From NCBI GenBank assembly GCA_037903355.1, contig JBAJFE010000026.1, forward strand, positions 6,696,001 through 6,760,000: 64,000 nt of DNA, read 5' to 3'. The translations under genes and the position numbers were made by a program. The notes beneath the pieces were generated by a model. That model saw only the letters and a program-made list of their open reading frames with translations. It was not told where the DNA came from and did not search any database. The DNA is from Trichuris trichiura (Eukaryota > Nematoda > Enoplea > Trichinellida > Trichuridae). This document shows, one piece after another, positions 48,504 through 61,129 of the stretch. The number at the start of each line of letters is the position of its first letter. Within the stretch, counting starts at the first letter, position 1.

Positions 48504-51039
48504 GAATACAAAATTTCAGATGGCTTGTAAACGTCTGAAAAAGCTTATAAAACTTGAAGCTTAGATGAAAAAACGAAAAAGCTGGAATAGCTTATGCGTG
48601 AATAATCAGTGCCGTTCAAGATCAATGGACGGTGCGTATGCCTTCAAAAGCTTCCAAGCGTTCAACTGTACTGTAGGTAATGGTGTGAAAAGTCGCAGTT
48701 GAAAAGCTGGTAAACTTATGTTAGCAAATTTAAACGAATAGTATTGAATAACTCATTGCCAAATTAAAAAAAACCGCGTCACCTTAACAGCTGGTCAATC
48801 TTATTTGTTGATAATTTCCTCTGCCGCAGCCAAGCAAGATTAACAGAGCTCTAATGTGATTAACATGAAAAATTCGTATCCAACACTTTGTTTAACTTAA
48901 CTTTGCATTTAGCTATACTTCTCTGACTGATCTTTCTTTATCTTACAGTTGAGTCTTCTTTAAGTAATAGTTAATCTGTGTATAGGCGTTTTTCATTGCG
49001 CAACACCGCCATAAAACTGTTTACGCCTATTGTTTGCTTTCCCATTGCATTAAAAAGTTGTGCGTTGGCTCGCTGACCCTGATCATTTTCAACTTTTGAC
49101 TTAAAATGAGTGATGCATGGCATTTTTTTTCACTTAAAACCTTAGCGCTCACATTATGCTTACTATTACTGGATGTTCTTTGAATTCCTGTGTAAGACGA
49201 ACCTTTTTTGTTGATCGAAAATAGCGTCTATAATTTGAGAATATATGGCTAACCAACTTATAGATGGACAGTTAATAGTAAAACTCGAGAATGCTAATTA
49301 GGCATACCTTAAGGTTTTGTGCTCCTGGAAATCAACTGCTCTATCTTTGTTCAGTTAGCCATCTGTCAGGCACGTCGATATCAACTATGCACAGGGATAA
49401 AGAAAAGCAACGTTTCCATGAAAGAACTATCAAGACTATGAGCATTGCCTGCCCACAACGTGCCAACCAGTATGATTCATTGTACAACTTCATCCATAGG
49501 AATCTATTTGCTTTCCTGACGCTGCAGAAGAGCTGCCGCTGATGAACTAGTTTTCTCCTTTCACAATAGGGAATCTACAGTGCCTAAGCCTGCTAAAAAG
49601 AAAAGCGGAGGCTCACATGATATCTACCGCAGGTTTTCGGCTGCTTCAATTTAGCCTGCTTAGCAAGCTGCAGTTAAAACGAAGCGCAATAAAATGAGTT
49701 ATGAGGCAACGAGCTGATGGAGGTGGACAAGAACAAAGGAGTTGAACCGTGAAAAATTAACTAAAAGAAAGTAGGAAAATAATGAAGAACCACAGACAGT
49801 ACGAAACGAGGTTAGCATAAGCCATTGTATAGAGAGTAGTAAACCCCGTGATCGATGGCAAGTTACAAGCGTTCACTACGTACCAGACGACGTGCTGCAC
49901 CGTGAACACTAGGGCAAAGTGAAACAGACCCTTCAAATGTAATGCAAACTTTATCCATTGTCAATAAAAGACTTACGCTGGCATACTTGATACTTCTGCC
50001 ATGAATGAACTTGCGATCTCTTGAATACTCCTTTCCGGAATGAGTTTCCTCTGCAAACTGTAGGAGATAATGAAGTTCCTTAGCAATGTGAGGAGTATAT
50101 TCATTTAATCTTGAAAATCTATAAGGCCTTTTCCATTATGGTAGAATAACCCGGCAATTGCTCGTGGCCTAACAGCGCCATTTCTGCTGACCTACTTTGA
50201 ACATTGTGACAGAATAAAGACTTCTGGCCTCATCAGCTTCTCGTTTTCACGCTTAAAGTTATATCCGGCAAATAAAACTTGAAACAAATAAACAGAACGC
50301 CGGAACAAGTAATTCCCAACGAAAAATCAGGAAGTGAAAAAGCTTACTACCAGCAGGTCAAGCAGGACTTTACTTAAAGCCCTTCACAGGATGTCCTATT
50401 TAAATGAGGCACAAACAGTACAGCATTAGTTTAGAAGCTTACGTTTTTGAAATGTTGCATAATACTCTGCGCGAAACGCTAACGAGGCTTGCTTAGAGGA
50501 TAAACCGTGTTGAAAAATACAAACCAACGCGTTTCATCAGCGACAAACCAATCACTGGATGAAACATGTATAATTAAATAAACTTTTCCAGAATGCCAGA
50601 CGTTTGCGAAGGGTGAAGAAATAACTGCAACTGACAAAGCTTTGTCAAACGGTGACAAAATAAACACAACCCAAAACTGTGGCTTTGAACAGACCCTATA
50701 GCCGCATGAGGCCAAGAAGCATAATATACTGTACTTTGTTAATGTCAAACACTTCGCACAGTGATTATTAAAAACAGTTGCTGTTTAATTTCTGCGGCGT
50801 TCTCCCTACGTTCAGAAAGTGAATGACTTCCATTGCAATAGGAAGTCAATGGCTTTGCTATAGAAAAATAAATTGCCCACTTCTTTTGACCTTCTCAACT
50901 AAATTAGGACTCTGCCGTCATTAGAAAATGCCAAAAACCACAGCACAAATGTGCACCCTATGAAGAACGCGGTGACAACCTTTTGAACTTGGTTACAGCA
51001 AACCACGATAAAATATACCGTCATGATAACGCCACAGTA
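48504..51039. other. No gene recognised
   Basis: AT-rich sequence with short frames. The best, at 49291-49542, has no recognisable family or start support. Confidence 0.45.
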
Positions 51040-51580
51040 CACAGTGACGCACTTCTTACTGGGTACATTTACCGTTTAGTGTGGACTTCGGCCTGGGCTC
51101 CACCTGACCCAGTTTATTCTTCCTAAGATGTCATAAAGGACTACATTACAGAGGGAATGTTTTACTTTTTAATTAACCAGCAATTCGTCACACTTTTTAA
51201 TCGAATGTCCTTCTTGGCTGACCCTGACAAGGAGCGTGCTTCACTCCTCTCCACTTATGCACCCTGCTCACTGAATGCACCTGGCGCATGTAGAAGTTTA
51301 TCGAAGGCGGCAGCTTCACTCTTTCGGCGTACTGAAAAAAAAAAACACATATATTGTCCATACTGTGCCAGCGAAGTGGCTGTCGTCAACTTTCACACTC
51401 ACAACATTTTTACAATAATCGTTCTCTAGCAGAAAAAACATACCATGACTTTCACACGTTTAATTAAAAAAATTACCAAATAAAAACCTTCCGTTACCAA
51501 AAATGAACAACTACACCTTTCCATAACCTTCAAAACGACGTGTTAACCCCAGAAGAAAGAACAAATAAAACTGTCAGGCC
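51040..51580 (+). repeat. Older, diverged copy of the 5' part of the tandem unit
   Basis: Aligns colinearly with about 51700-52235 of copy 1. Matching landmarks include CAGTTTAT(T/G)CTTCC, CATAAGG/CATAAAGG, AGAGGGAA(C/T)G, CACTTTT(T/G)AAT, TTGGCTGA, CACCTGG(T/C)GCA and GAACAAATAAA. It is much more diverged than copies 1 and 2 are from each other and stops where copy 1 begins, so it lacks the zinc-finger gene. Confidence 0.65.
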
Positions 51581-54500
51581 GCCTTATCTACACTTCAATA
51601 ATGCATCGCATGCTTCCCATTAAAGCTACATTGCCTGCTAGGCCTGACTGGTTCATCATTGAGAGAGCACTTAAACAGGAAGCGACACAGTATACGCTGA
51701 TGCACTTTTTCCTCTCTCTACGTTTGCTGTTTGCTCTGGACGTGACGCCTATGGATCTGCTCCCGCAGTTTATGCTTCCAAAGCTGCCATAAGGTACCAT
51801 ACTCTAGAGGGAACGCTTTATTTCTTCCTTCTTCAGCAGTCCTTCACACTTTTGAATGGCGCACCTTTGTTGGCTGATTGTGACAGAAACTTGCGCCGAG
51901 GCTTTCTAGTTATGTATCCCGGTTACTCAAAGCACCTGGTGCACGTAGACGTTCCCTGAAGGCTGCAGCCGCACTCTTTTTGTGCGTATGTCCAGGAAAT
52001 CTGTCGTTCCCAGTCTTCCAGCAGAATAGCCCTTTATGAACCTTTACATTTACAACATCTGTACTATAACCATTGTTTAGGTCAGAAAACATACCATGAG
52101 GTACACATGTTTAACTAAACAAGCTTACCAAGCAAAAAACATTCGCTTATTGAAAATGAATAAGTATCTTCATGTGCACGCTTGAAAATGACACGTCAAC
52201 CCTGGAGGAAGGAACAAATAAAGCGGTAATAATACCTTATGTGCATCAACAGCGAAAACAATATTAATACAATAGAGTTAGGTGATACTGGGCCCCGGCG
52301 GTGCATTTTATTCTAGTTAATAAAAAATAAAAGCCTTTGAAGCAATCATCATTAAAGGAAGACAAGAAGTGAAAAAGAAATTAGAACCTGATGCACTGCA
52401 TTGCAAAATTCCTAAACTATAAATTTGATTGCATCATTAGTCTTTCTAGGAAATGGAAATTACATCCTGCGATACTGTATGAAAAAACCTGCGGATCAGC
52501 TTCCTGTCAGACTGTTCAGCTGTCACTTAATTGATGGAGAAAATGCTACGAAGCGGACGATTCAGCGCAAGCCAAAGTCGCAGTGTTGTCTACTACGAGT
52601 AATAGGCTGTACGACTGTGCTGTGTATCACTGAAAGTACCGTTTAGCTGGAACGATGATGAACCGCGACGAGAATGGCCCACTACCAGCACTTCTGCGAA
52701 TCGGCGATCGACCGGTCAACCTCCGTTCAACCATGCCCACAGAAGAGGAGAGAGGGTAAGAGAATCGCCATAAGATAACTGAACTACTTGAACATCTCTT
52801 TAGCCTACTAGTGGCAATCTTCCACACCGAGATAGAACCAATTATTCATCAGACATTCGTCGCCCAAGGAAACAACGGGATGCATACGAGGATTTCTACG
52901 GGTAACAAAGACCAGACGCATCTTTTAGGCACTGTTGAATGTGTTCAGATTGCATTGCGATGAAAGCGGAGGCATGACAAGCGGGAAAAGTCCCAACAAC
53001 AATCAAGCGCTGCACCGTCAACGTCCGCCAACTGGAAACGTTGAAAGAGTATGAGCAAATAAAGGAGAGTAGTCGACAAATGAAGCTGTAACTTTCAGCA
53101 ACGTCAACAGCAGACCAGAGATAGCCACACTGAGCGTAATGACTCCTGGCAAAATCGATGCCGTCCAACCTATCAGTCAGGTACTCATTGAAAGTCTCCT
53201 TACTGTTCGCAAGTTAAGAACCTATAAGCTGAGGCAATAGTTTGAGTAGCTACATTTCTTGAGTGCAAACGTACAAACTCCTTATGTTCGTGCGTCCTGT
53301 GTAGTCGTTACAGCACGAGACACTTGAGACAACTATTATACAATCAATCACCTGGGCTAATCAGATTATGCTGCTGAATGAGCTGAAAGTTTATCTTGAT
53401 TTCCATAATTCTCATCACTTCCTTTCGATAGTAGGATTGCGTTGTGTAGATGAACGTGCGAACCATTATCGGCAATAGAACAATTCTTCATTAAGTCAGT
53501 AATACAGCTCACTTTGAATGATAATCTCATAATCAATGTTGAAACGCACGCGTGGAAAAACATATATGCACGTTTTAAAAAATATTAGCCCTTACTACCA
53601 GCGACGTTACATTCAGGAAATGGTTTTGGAGAAAAGCTGTCAAAGAACAGGGCACATTGTTTGCAGCAACGTTCACCCACTAAGTGCACACACCAGGGGG
53701 AGGGAGACTTTAGTCTATTGTTGCAAATGAAAAATCATGAATAATAAGCTAGAACTATTCGCGCCATATACTTTGCAAAGGCTAGTGTCGTGGTTAAAAG
53801 AATGTTAAAGCAGCCCTAGCCTTCTCTTGAACTTTTTGTGGTCCAGCGTTTTAATCCGTGAGAGTAGTACGTAATGGTTTCTTTGTTAGACAATTGCTAA
53901 AAACGTGAACAATCGTTCCGTACGTGACGAAGCGACTATGGTAATCCCTATAAAGTGGGAAGCAACACTGACATTCTCATTCTGTTGTTACTCTCACTGG
54001 TGTTTGTCTTTTGCGTAGAATGAACACTTTAACTGTAATCCTCATTCTATAATTTGTAACGAATGTAGCATTTTTAAACAATGCTGAATTGACCACTGCC
54101 TAGCTTTCTTGACGTAAGCTTGCCTCCTTTCCGTTAGGACCAGCACGGAGTAGCAACTATGGCTACCAAGGCAGAGACGCTGCAGACCAAAGAGACTCCA
54201 GCAGTCATAATATCTCGCGCATTAGCACCTTAAGCCGGTCGCAAAGAAGTCTCCACACAGGTTTGTGCTGCTCCTATTGATGAACAATCGTAATAAGGGA
54301 AACATTATCGCCAGAGGATGAAATTGTTGTTCACGCAATCGACAGAGAGAACGATGACCAATATTACTTTTCCTATGGGAACGTGGTAAGCAACTGTAAC
54401 ATGTTGGACTGCATCATCAGCTGATCCACGCAGGGCAGAGGAATTGTTGAATTCGTTTTGTTACTTTATACATGAACTACTGCAGCCTGAAGCTTTCATA

Positions 54501-55766
54501 TTCCTATCCGAAAGGATAATTCTACTTCTAATTTTAGGGAGAGTACACACCGTGGTGCTTTACGTGCCGCAAACGCTTTTCATCCTCCGCTAATTTACGC
54601 CGGCATTGTGGGACGCGTGGTCACCGAAACGTAGGGTTACCTCAGCGCAGTCACAAAAAGAGTGCTCTAGCTTTTCCTGTTGATACAGAAATTGAAGGAC
54701 TACTGTATTGAACAGTCCGAGTCAATGGGCAAATGCAGTCGATTGGATGAGCTGACACCAATTGAAAGTCAGTGTGCGAAAGGTAAACAGCCAATAGCTA
54801 CACTTGAGTCTTTTCTACTTTCAACGTGCAATTGCTGAAGCGGGTTGTGTATTGCCACAGTAATTTTAGATGGAGAAAGAGACGAGTCGTATGGAGATAA
54901 CTCGTCTCTTTCGTACTATGACAACGGCACCGAATTATCGTCTAACAGCGACGAACACGATGCGATTAAGGTAGGCGTGAGTTACGCTTTCAAGCTTTTA
55001 TACATTGCTTAACCTGTCGTAAAGAAATCACCGTCCACTGTCAGTGACGCAAGACAGGTCGAAATTGAAGTTGCCAGCATACCAGACTTGATCACCTTTG
55101 ACAGTGATGAAGAGGGATCTAAGTACTGGTGTGCTGTCATGGACAAAGCTGACAATGAGGTCAGCTCAAGGATTCGAGCAAACGAAGTTGAAGTGAGCAG
55201 TGAAGTCAAAAGCTGTATATACTATTTTTAATCATGTTCAGAGAGAGGAGAATGTTGTTGACATACTCCTTGGAATAACTGGAGATAATCATAATGACGG
55301 AACCATTGCTGACAACGCAAATCAAATTAACTTCCTGCCGACCGCCATGTCCTTACTGAAGGTTGCTGCAAATGGAAGCAGCACTAACGAAGAGGTGACT
55401 AATAATGTCGGATAACAGTATACTAGTTTACGATTTAGCCAGAACAAGCCATACCACAGCGGTAACGCAATCGAAGGAGAAAATGATTGTAATGCTGAGG
55501 AGGAGTTGAAAGAGTTCGCCTGTGAAGAGGAGAAGTACTTTTACTGCCTTTCAAACTGACTGCATTATTGTTAATAAGTTATACTTGCAGACGCAGCGAC
55601 GCATCCTGCTGACGGCACTGCATAAGCATACTGGGCGTAACATAGCAGCCTATACGTGCGTTCGTCCATTATTTCCATGCACTTATAGTACATTAAATCA
55701 TTCAAGCGTGTTCATTTATCCGCTATTAGTTAAGTTTGCGCGTGAGTTTCGGAAAACATCGTGCAG
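51580..55766 (+). repeat. Tandem duplication copy 1
   Basis: Matches 56932-61113 along its whole length with an offset of 5351-5354 bp. Identity is uneven: about 90% in 51.6-52.1 kb, nearly perfect over 52.34-52.83 kb, and about 96% beyond 53.5 kb. It carries the complete zinc-finger gene. The right boundary is at GAAAACAT. Confidence 0.95.
52534..55415 (+). CDS. Single C2H2 zinc-finger protein, copy 1 (undescribed)
   Basis: Deduced exons: 52534-52598, 52647-52755, 52804-52901, 52949-53048, 53099-53180, 54138-54260, 54315-54385, 54538-54630, 54689-54782, 54870-54970, 55025-55192, 55242-55415. They give 425 residues. Most introns are 47-58 nt and all phases agree. The joins 53180/54138 (956 nt) and 54385/54538 are less certain; a small extra exon near 54434 is possible. 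Residues 1-216 are polar and disordered-looking, rich in Arg, Gln, Ser and Asn. One C2H2 finger follows (C223-x2-C226-x12-H239-x5-H245), then an acidic region rich in Ser, Asp and Glu (248-425). A lone finger between a basic and an acidic low-complexity region suggests a nucleic-acid or protein-binding regulator; this is inference. An in-frame TAA two codons before the ATG supports that start. An AATAAA lies at 55864. Confidence 0.62.
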
Positions 55767-56931
55767 TAAACTATATGTTGTGCCTGAAGGTTGTGAAATT
55801 GTAAGCGTCTACGCTGGCTGAATCAGACATGCGGAAAAGCTATTGCAAGTGAAGTTGCATGTAAATAAAGCAAGTTTTTTCTGTTTCAAAATAACTAAAA
55901 CTGATTTAAGTGACTGAAACAATACGTTTCAAAATATTTCTATGATCAACTGAACCGTGGAGAGACGTCTACGGAAGAGCTTGTATGTCCCAGCTAAAAC
56001 AAGATTTCAGGGGCTTCATGTGCAACTTGTACTAGTCAGTATTAGAACAAATGCTCTTAGATTTATTGTCGCTTATGACACTAAATGCTAATATAATAAA
56101 GGGCTGAGTTCTGTGAATAACAATAGCATTTGATGAAGAAGCAAACAAATCAAATGCTGAATAATTTCACCTTTGAACACCGCTTGTTACACATACCCAA
56201 CCCCTACTCTGAAATTACGCCTTAGTGACAGAGAATTCAACGACTATTCTAGCCTGAAAAGAAGCGGCTGTTGCAACGAATACTCGTGGATGCAAAAATT
56301 ACATTGGTATTGATGGAAGTGACTGTGGGCGTATACATTTCTATGACATTAGACTGAAATGCTTACTGAGAGCTTGGAGTGCTTAGAATAGAGTAACATT
56401 CATTGGATTGACGGAAGATGGAAAACATTCTGAAGCGTCCAGAGTTTAAGGTGCTCCTGCCTGGCTTGTTTAAAAATTCTCAATAGGTCAAAAATGCGGA
56501 GTACAATGTGGCCTTGTAGCGTTTCCGCACTTGCATTTTCTAGATAAGGAATGTATTTGAGTGGAGCCGTTGTAATGCTAATCTTGTCTCATCTAGATTA
56601 CTAGCTTCATACCAGACGAGGATAATAACATTCGCATTCAAGTAAGCTCCTTGTCTAAAAAATGCCAAAGCCTAACTGCCGGAAAGCCACATTTTACAGT
56701 GTATTTGTGACCCGTCCAGAGTATGACTTACCGAAATTTCGATTTTCTGGATTAAGACCGCCACTGGTTGCTACCGGACGGGTTCAACGCACGGCACGAC
56801 TGAGATGCCATCTGCAGACTGGTGCTTTTTACGGACTGTTTCACCGGGGATTACAGCATTGTCTTCGCGCAGTATCCATTAGGTTTAACAGTTCATGCCA
56901 GATGAATAATACGCGCCAGCTTTAGTTAAGC
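55767..56931. other. Unique spacer between duplication copies
   Basis: Has no counterpart after copy 2 or before copy 1. It contains the diverged minus-strand fragment at 56400-56588 and a plus-strand frame at 56662-56925 with no recognised family. Confidence 0.6.
56400..56588 (-). pseudogene. Fragment related to the minus-strand frame at 24.3-24.8 kb
   Basis: Sixty-two codons are open on the minus strand between stops. They contain P-L-K-Y-I-P-Y-L-E-N-A-S-A followed by two amphipathic-looking segments. Over 28 residues it matches the 24.6-24.79 kb frame at about half of the positions, and the DNA is also alignable. No start or splice structure is supported, so it is treated as a fragment or a single exon. 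Confidence 0.35.
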
Positions 56932-59900
56932 GGCCTTATCTTCACTTCAATGATGCATCGCATGCTTCTCATTAAAGCTACATTGCCCGTTTGGCCTGAC
57001 TGATTCACCATTGAGAGAGCACTTAAACAGGAAACGACACAGTATACGCTGATGCACTTTTTCCTCTCTCTACGTTTGCTGTCTGTTCTGGATGTGACGC
57101 CTCAGTCTCTGCTCACGCAGTTTATTCTTCCAAAGCTGTCATAAGGTACTATACTCTAGAGGGAACGCTTTATTTCTTCCTTCTTCAGCAGTCCTTCGCA
57201 CTTTTGAATGGCGCACCTTTGTTGGCTGACTGTGACAGAAACTTGCGCCGAGGCTTTCTAGTTATGTATCCCAGTTACTGAAAGCAGCTGGTGCACGTAG
57301 ACGTTTCCCGAATGCTGCAGCGTCACTCTTTTTGTGCGTATGCGGAGGAAATCTGTTGCTCGTAGTCTTCCAGCAGAATAGCTTTTTACGAACCTTTGCA
57401 TTTACAAGATCTGTATTATAACCATTATTTAGGTGAGAAAACATACCATGAGGTACACATGTTTAACTAAACAAGCTTACCAAGCAAAAAGCATTCGCTT
57501 ATTGAAAATGAATAAGTATCTTCATGTGCACGCTTGAAAATGACACGTCAACCCTGGAGGAAGGAACAAATAAAGCGGTAATAATACCTTATGTGCATCA
57601 ACAGCGAAGAAAATATTAATACGATAGAGTTACGTGAAGCTGGGCCCTGACGGTGCATTTTATTCTAGTTAATAAAAAATAAAAGCCTTTGGAGCAATCA
57701 TCATTAAAGGAAGACAAGAAGTGAAAAAGAAATTAGAACCTGATGCACTGCATTGCAAAATTCCTAAACTATAAATTTGATTGCATCATTAGTCTTTCTA
57801 GGAAATGGAAATTACATCCTGCGATACTGTATGAAAAAACCTGCGGATCAGCTTCCTGTCAGACTGTTCAGCTGTCACTTAATTGATGGAGAAAATGCTA
57901 CGAAGCGGACGATTCAGCGCAAGCCAAAGTCGCAGTGTTGTCTACTACGAGTAATAGGCTGTACGACTGTGCTGTGTATCACTGAAAGTACCGTTTAGCT
58001 GGAACGATGATGAACCGCGACGAGAATGGCCCACTACCAGCACTTCTGCGAATCGGCGATCGACCGGTCAACCTCCGTTCAACCATGCCCACAGAAGAGG
58101 AGAGAGGGTAAGAGAATCGCCATAAGATAACTGAACTACTTGAACATCTCTTTAGCCTACTAGTGGCAATTTTCCACACCGAGATAGAACCAATTATTCA
58201 CCAGACATTCGTCGCCCAAGGAATCAACGGGATGCATACGAGGATTTCTACGGGTAACAAAGACCAGACGCATCTTTTAGGCACTGTTGAATGTGTTCAG
58301 ATTGCATTGCGATGAAACGGAGGCATGACAAGCGGGAAAAGTCCCAACAACAAGCAAGCGCTGCACCGTCAACGTCCGCCAACTGGAAACGTTGAAAGAG
58401 TATGAGCAAATAAAGGAGAGTAGTCGACAAATGAAGCTGTAACTTTCAGCAACGTCAACAGCAGACCAGAGATAGCCACACTGAGCGTAATGACTCCTGG
58501 CAAAATCGATGCCGTCCAAACTATCAGTCAGGTACTCATTGAAAGTCTCCTTACTGTTCGCAAGTTAAGAACCTATAAGCTGAGGCAATAGTTTGAGTAG
58601 CTACATTTCTTGAGTGCAAACGTACAAACTCCTTATGTTCGTGCGTCCTGTGTAGTCGTTACAGCACGAGACACTTGAGACAACTATTATACAATCAATC
58701 ACCTGGGCTAATCAGATTATGCTGCTGAATGAGCTGAAAGTTTATCTTGATTTCCATAATTCTCATCACTTCCTTTCGATGGTAGGATTGCGTTGTGTAC
58801 ATGAACGTGGGAACCATTATCAGCAATAGAACAATTCTTCATTAAGTCAGTAATACAGCTCACTTTGAATGATAATCTCATAATCAATGTTGAAACACAC
58901 GCGTGGAAAAACAGATATGTACGTTTTAAAAAATATTAGCCCTTACTACCAGCGACGTTACATTCAGGAAATGTTTTTGGAGAAAAGCTGTCAAAGAACA
59001 GGGCACATTCTTTGCAGCGACGTTCACCCACTAAGTGCACACACTAGGGGGAGGGAGAGTTTAGTCTATTGTTGCAAATGAAAATCTTGAATAATAAACT
59101 AGAACTATTCGCGCCATATACTTTGGAAAGGCTAGTGACGTGGTTGAAAGAAGTTTGAAGCAGCCTTAGCCTTCTCTTGTACTTTTTGTGGCCCTGCGTT
59201 TTAATCCGTGAGAGTAGTACGTAATGGTTTCTTTGTTAGACAATTGCTAAAAAACGTGAACAATGGTTCCGTACGTGACAAAGCGACTATGGTAGTCCCT
59301 ATAAAATGGGAAGCAACACTGACGTTCTTATTCTGTTGTTACACTCACTGGTGTTTGTCTTTTGCGTAGAATGAACACTTTAACTGTAATCCTCATTCTA
59401 TAATTTGAAACGAATGTAGCATTTTTAAACAATGCTGGATTGACCACTGCCTAGCTTTCTTGACGTAAGCTTGCCTCCTTTCCATTAGGACCAGCACGGA
59501 GTAGCAACTATGGCTACCAAGGCAGAGACGCTGCAGACCAAACAGACTTCAGCAGTCAGAATATCTCGTGCACTCGCACCTTAAGCCGGTCGCAAAGAAG
59601 TCTCCACACAGGTTTGTGCTGCTCTTATTGATGAACAATCGTAATAAAGGAAACATTATCGTCAGAGGATGAAATTGTTCTTCCCCCAATCGGCAAAGCA
59701 AACGATGACCAATATTACTTTTCCTACGGCAACGTGGTAAGTAACTGTTACATGTTGGACCGCATCATCAGCTGATCCACGCAGGGCAGAGGAATTGTTG
59801 AATTCGTTTTGTTACTTTATATGTGAGTTACTGCAACCTGAAGCTTTCATATTCCTAACCGAAAGGATAATTCTACTTCTAATTTTAGGGAGAGTACACA

Positions 59901-61113
59901 CCGTGGTGCTTTACGTGCCACAAACGCTTTCCATCCTCCGCCAATTTACGCCGACATTGCGGGACGCGTGGTCACCGAAACGTAGGGTTACATTAGCGCA
60001 GTCACAAAAAGAGTGCTCTAGCTTTTCCTGTTGATACAGAAATTGAAGGATTACTGTATTGAACAGTCCGAGTCAATGGGCGAATGCAGTCGATTGGATG
60101 AGCTGACACCAATTGAATGTCAGCGTGCGAAAGGTAAACAGCCAATAGCTACACTTGAGTCTTTTCTACTTTCAACGTGCAATTGCTGAAGCGGGTTATG
60201 TATTGCCACAGTAATTTTAGATGGAGAAAGAGACGAGTCGTATGGAGATAACTCGTCTCTTTCGTACTACGACAACGGCGCCGAATTATCGTCTGACAGC
60301 GACGAACACGATGCGATTAAGGTAGGCGTGAGTTACTCTTTCAAGCTTTTATACATTGCTTAACCTGTCGTAAAGAAATCACCGTCCACTGTCAGTGACA
60401 CAAGACAGGTCGAAATTGAAGTTGCCAGCATACCAGACTTGATTACCTTTGACAGTGATGAAGAAGGATCTAAGTACTGGTGTGGTGTCATGGACAAAGC
60501 TGACAATGAGGTCAGCTCAAGGATTCGAGCAAAGGAAGTTGAAGTGAGCAGTGAAGTCAAAAGCTGTATATACTATTTTTAATCATGTTCAGAGAGAGGA
60601 GAATGTTGTTGACATACTCCTTGGAATAACAGGAGATAATCCTAATGACGGAACCATTGCTGACAACGCAAATCAAATGAACTTCCTGCCGACCGCCATG
60701 TCCTTACTGAAGGTTGCTGCAAGTGGAAGCAGGACTAATGAAGAGGTGACTAATAATGTCGGATAACAGTATACTAGTTTACGATTTAGCGAGAACAAGC
60801 CATACCACAGCGGTAACGCAATCGAAGGAAGAAATAATTGTAATGCTGAGGAGGAGTTGAAAGAGTTCGGCTGTGAAGAGGACAAGTACTTTTACCGCCT
60901 TTTGAACTGACTGCATTATTGTTAATAAGGTATACTTGCAGACACAGCGACGCATCCTGCTGACGGCACTGCATGAGCTTACTGGGCGTAACATAGCAGC
61001 CCATACGTGCGTTCGTCCATTATTTCCATGCACTTATAGTACATTAAATCATTCAAGCGTCTTCATTTATCCGCTATTAGTTAATTTTGCGCGTGAATTT
61101 CAGAAAACATGCA
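56932..61113 (+). repeat. Tandem duplication copy 2
   Basis: Second copy of 51580-55766 in direct orientation, separated from it by 1.17 kb of unique sequence. Sequence similarity to copy 1 ends abruptly after GAAAACAT at about 61113. Confidence 0.95.
57886..60766 (+). pseudogene. Single C2H2 zinc-finger gene, copy 2, frameshifted in exon 4
   Basis: Exon structure parallels copy 1; exons 1 and 2 are identical. In exon 4 (from 58301) one G is missing near 58317 relative to copy 1 (GAAACGG versus GAAAGCGG). This produces a TGA at 58326-58328, about 97 codons into the protein. All other exons, including the finger (C-x2-C-x12-H-x5-H) and the acidic C-terminal exons ending at 60766, remain open. 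Splice sites are kept, with a GTAAGT donor where copy 1 has GTAAGC. Many differences from copy 1 are amino-acid changing. It may be a recent pseudogene, or translation may start downstream. Confidence 0.55.
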
Positions 61114-61129
61114 ATAGAGTGAACGGACA

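Noticed and set aside
52425..52646. Open frame identical in both tandem copies, suggesting conservation
   Set aside because: The surrounding DNA, introns included, is equally identical. The spliced zinc-finger model uses another frame with good splice sites through this segment.
53536..53730. Open frame present in both duplication copies
   Set aside because: About one residue in nine differs between copies that are about 96% identical in DNA, and the frame has no ATG at its start. It lies in the presumed 956-nt intron of the zinc-finger gene.
54875..54912. 12-bp-stem hairpin GAAAGAGACGAG/CTCGTCTCTTTC, present in both copies
   Set aside because: It falls within an exon of the zinc-finger gene and is preserved with it. 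No independent evidence of a regulatory RNA element.
51040..61113. CRISPR-like or satellite array
   Set aside because: The repetition is two long duplicated units plus one old partial copy, not short regularly spaced repeats.
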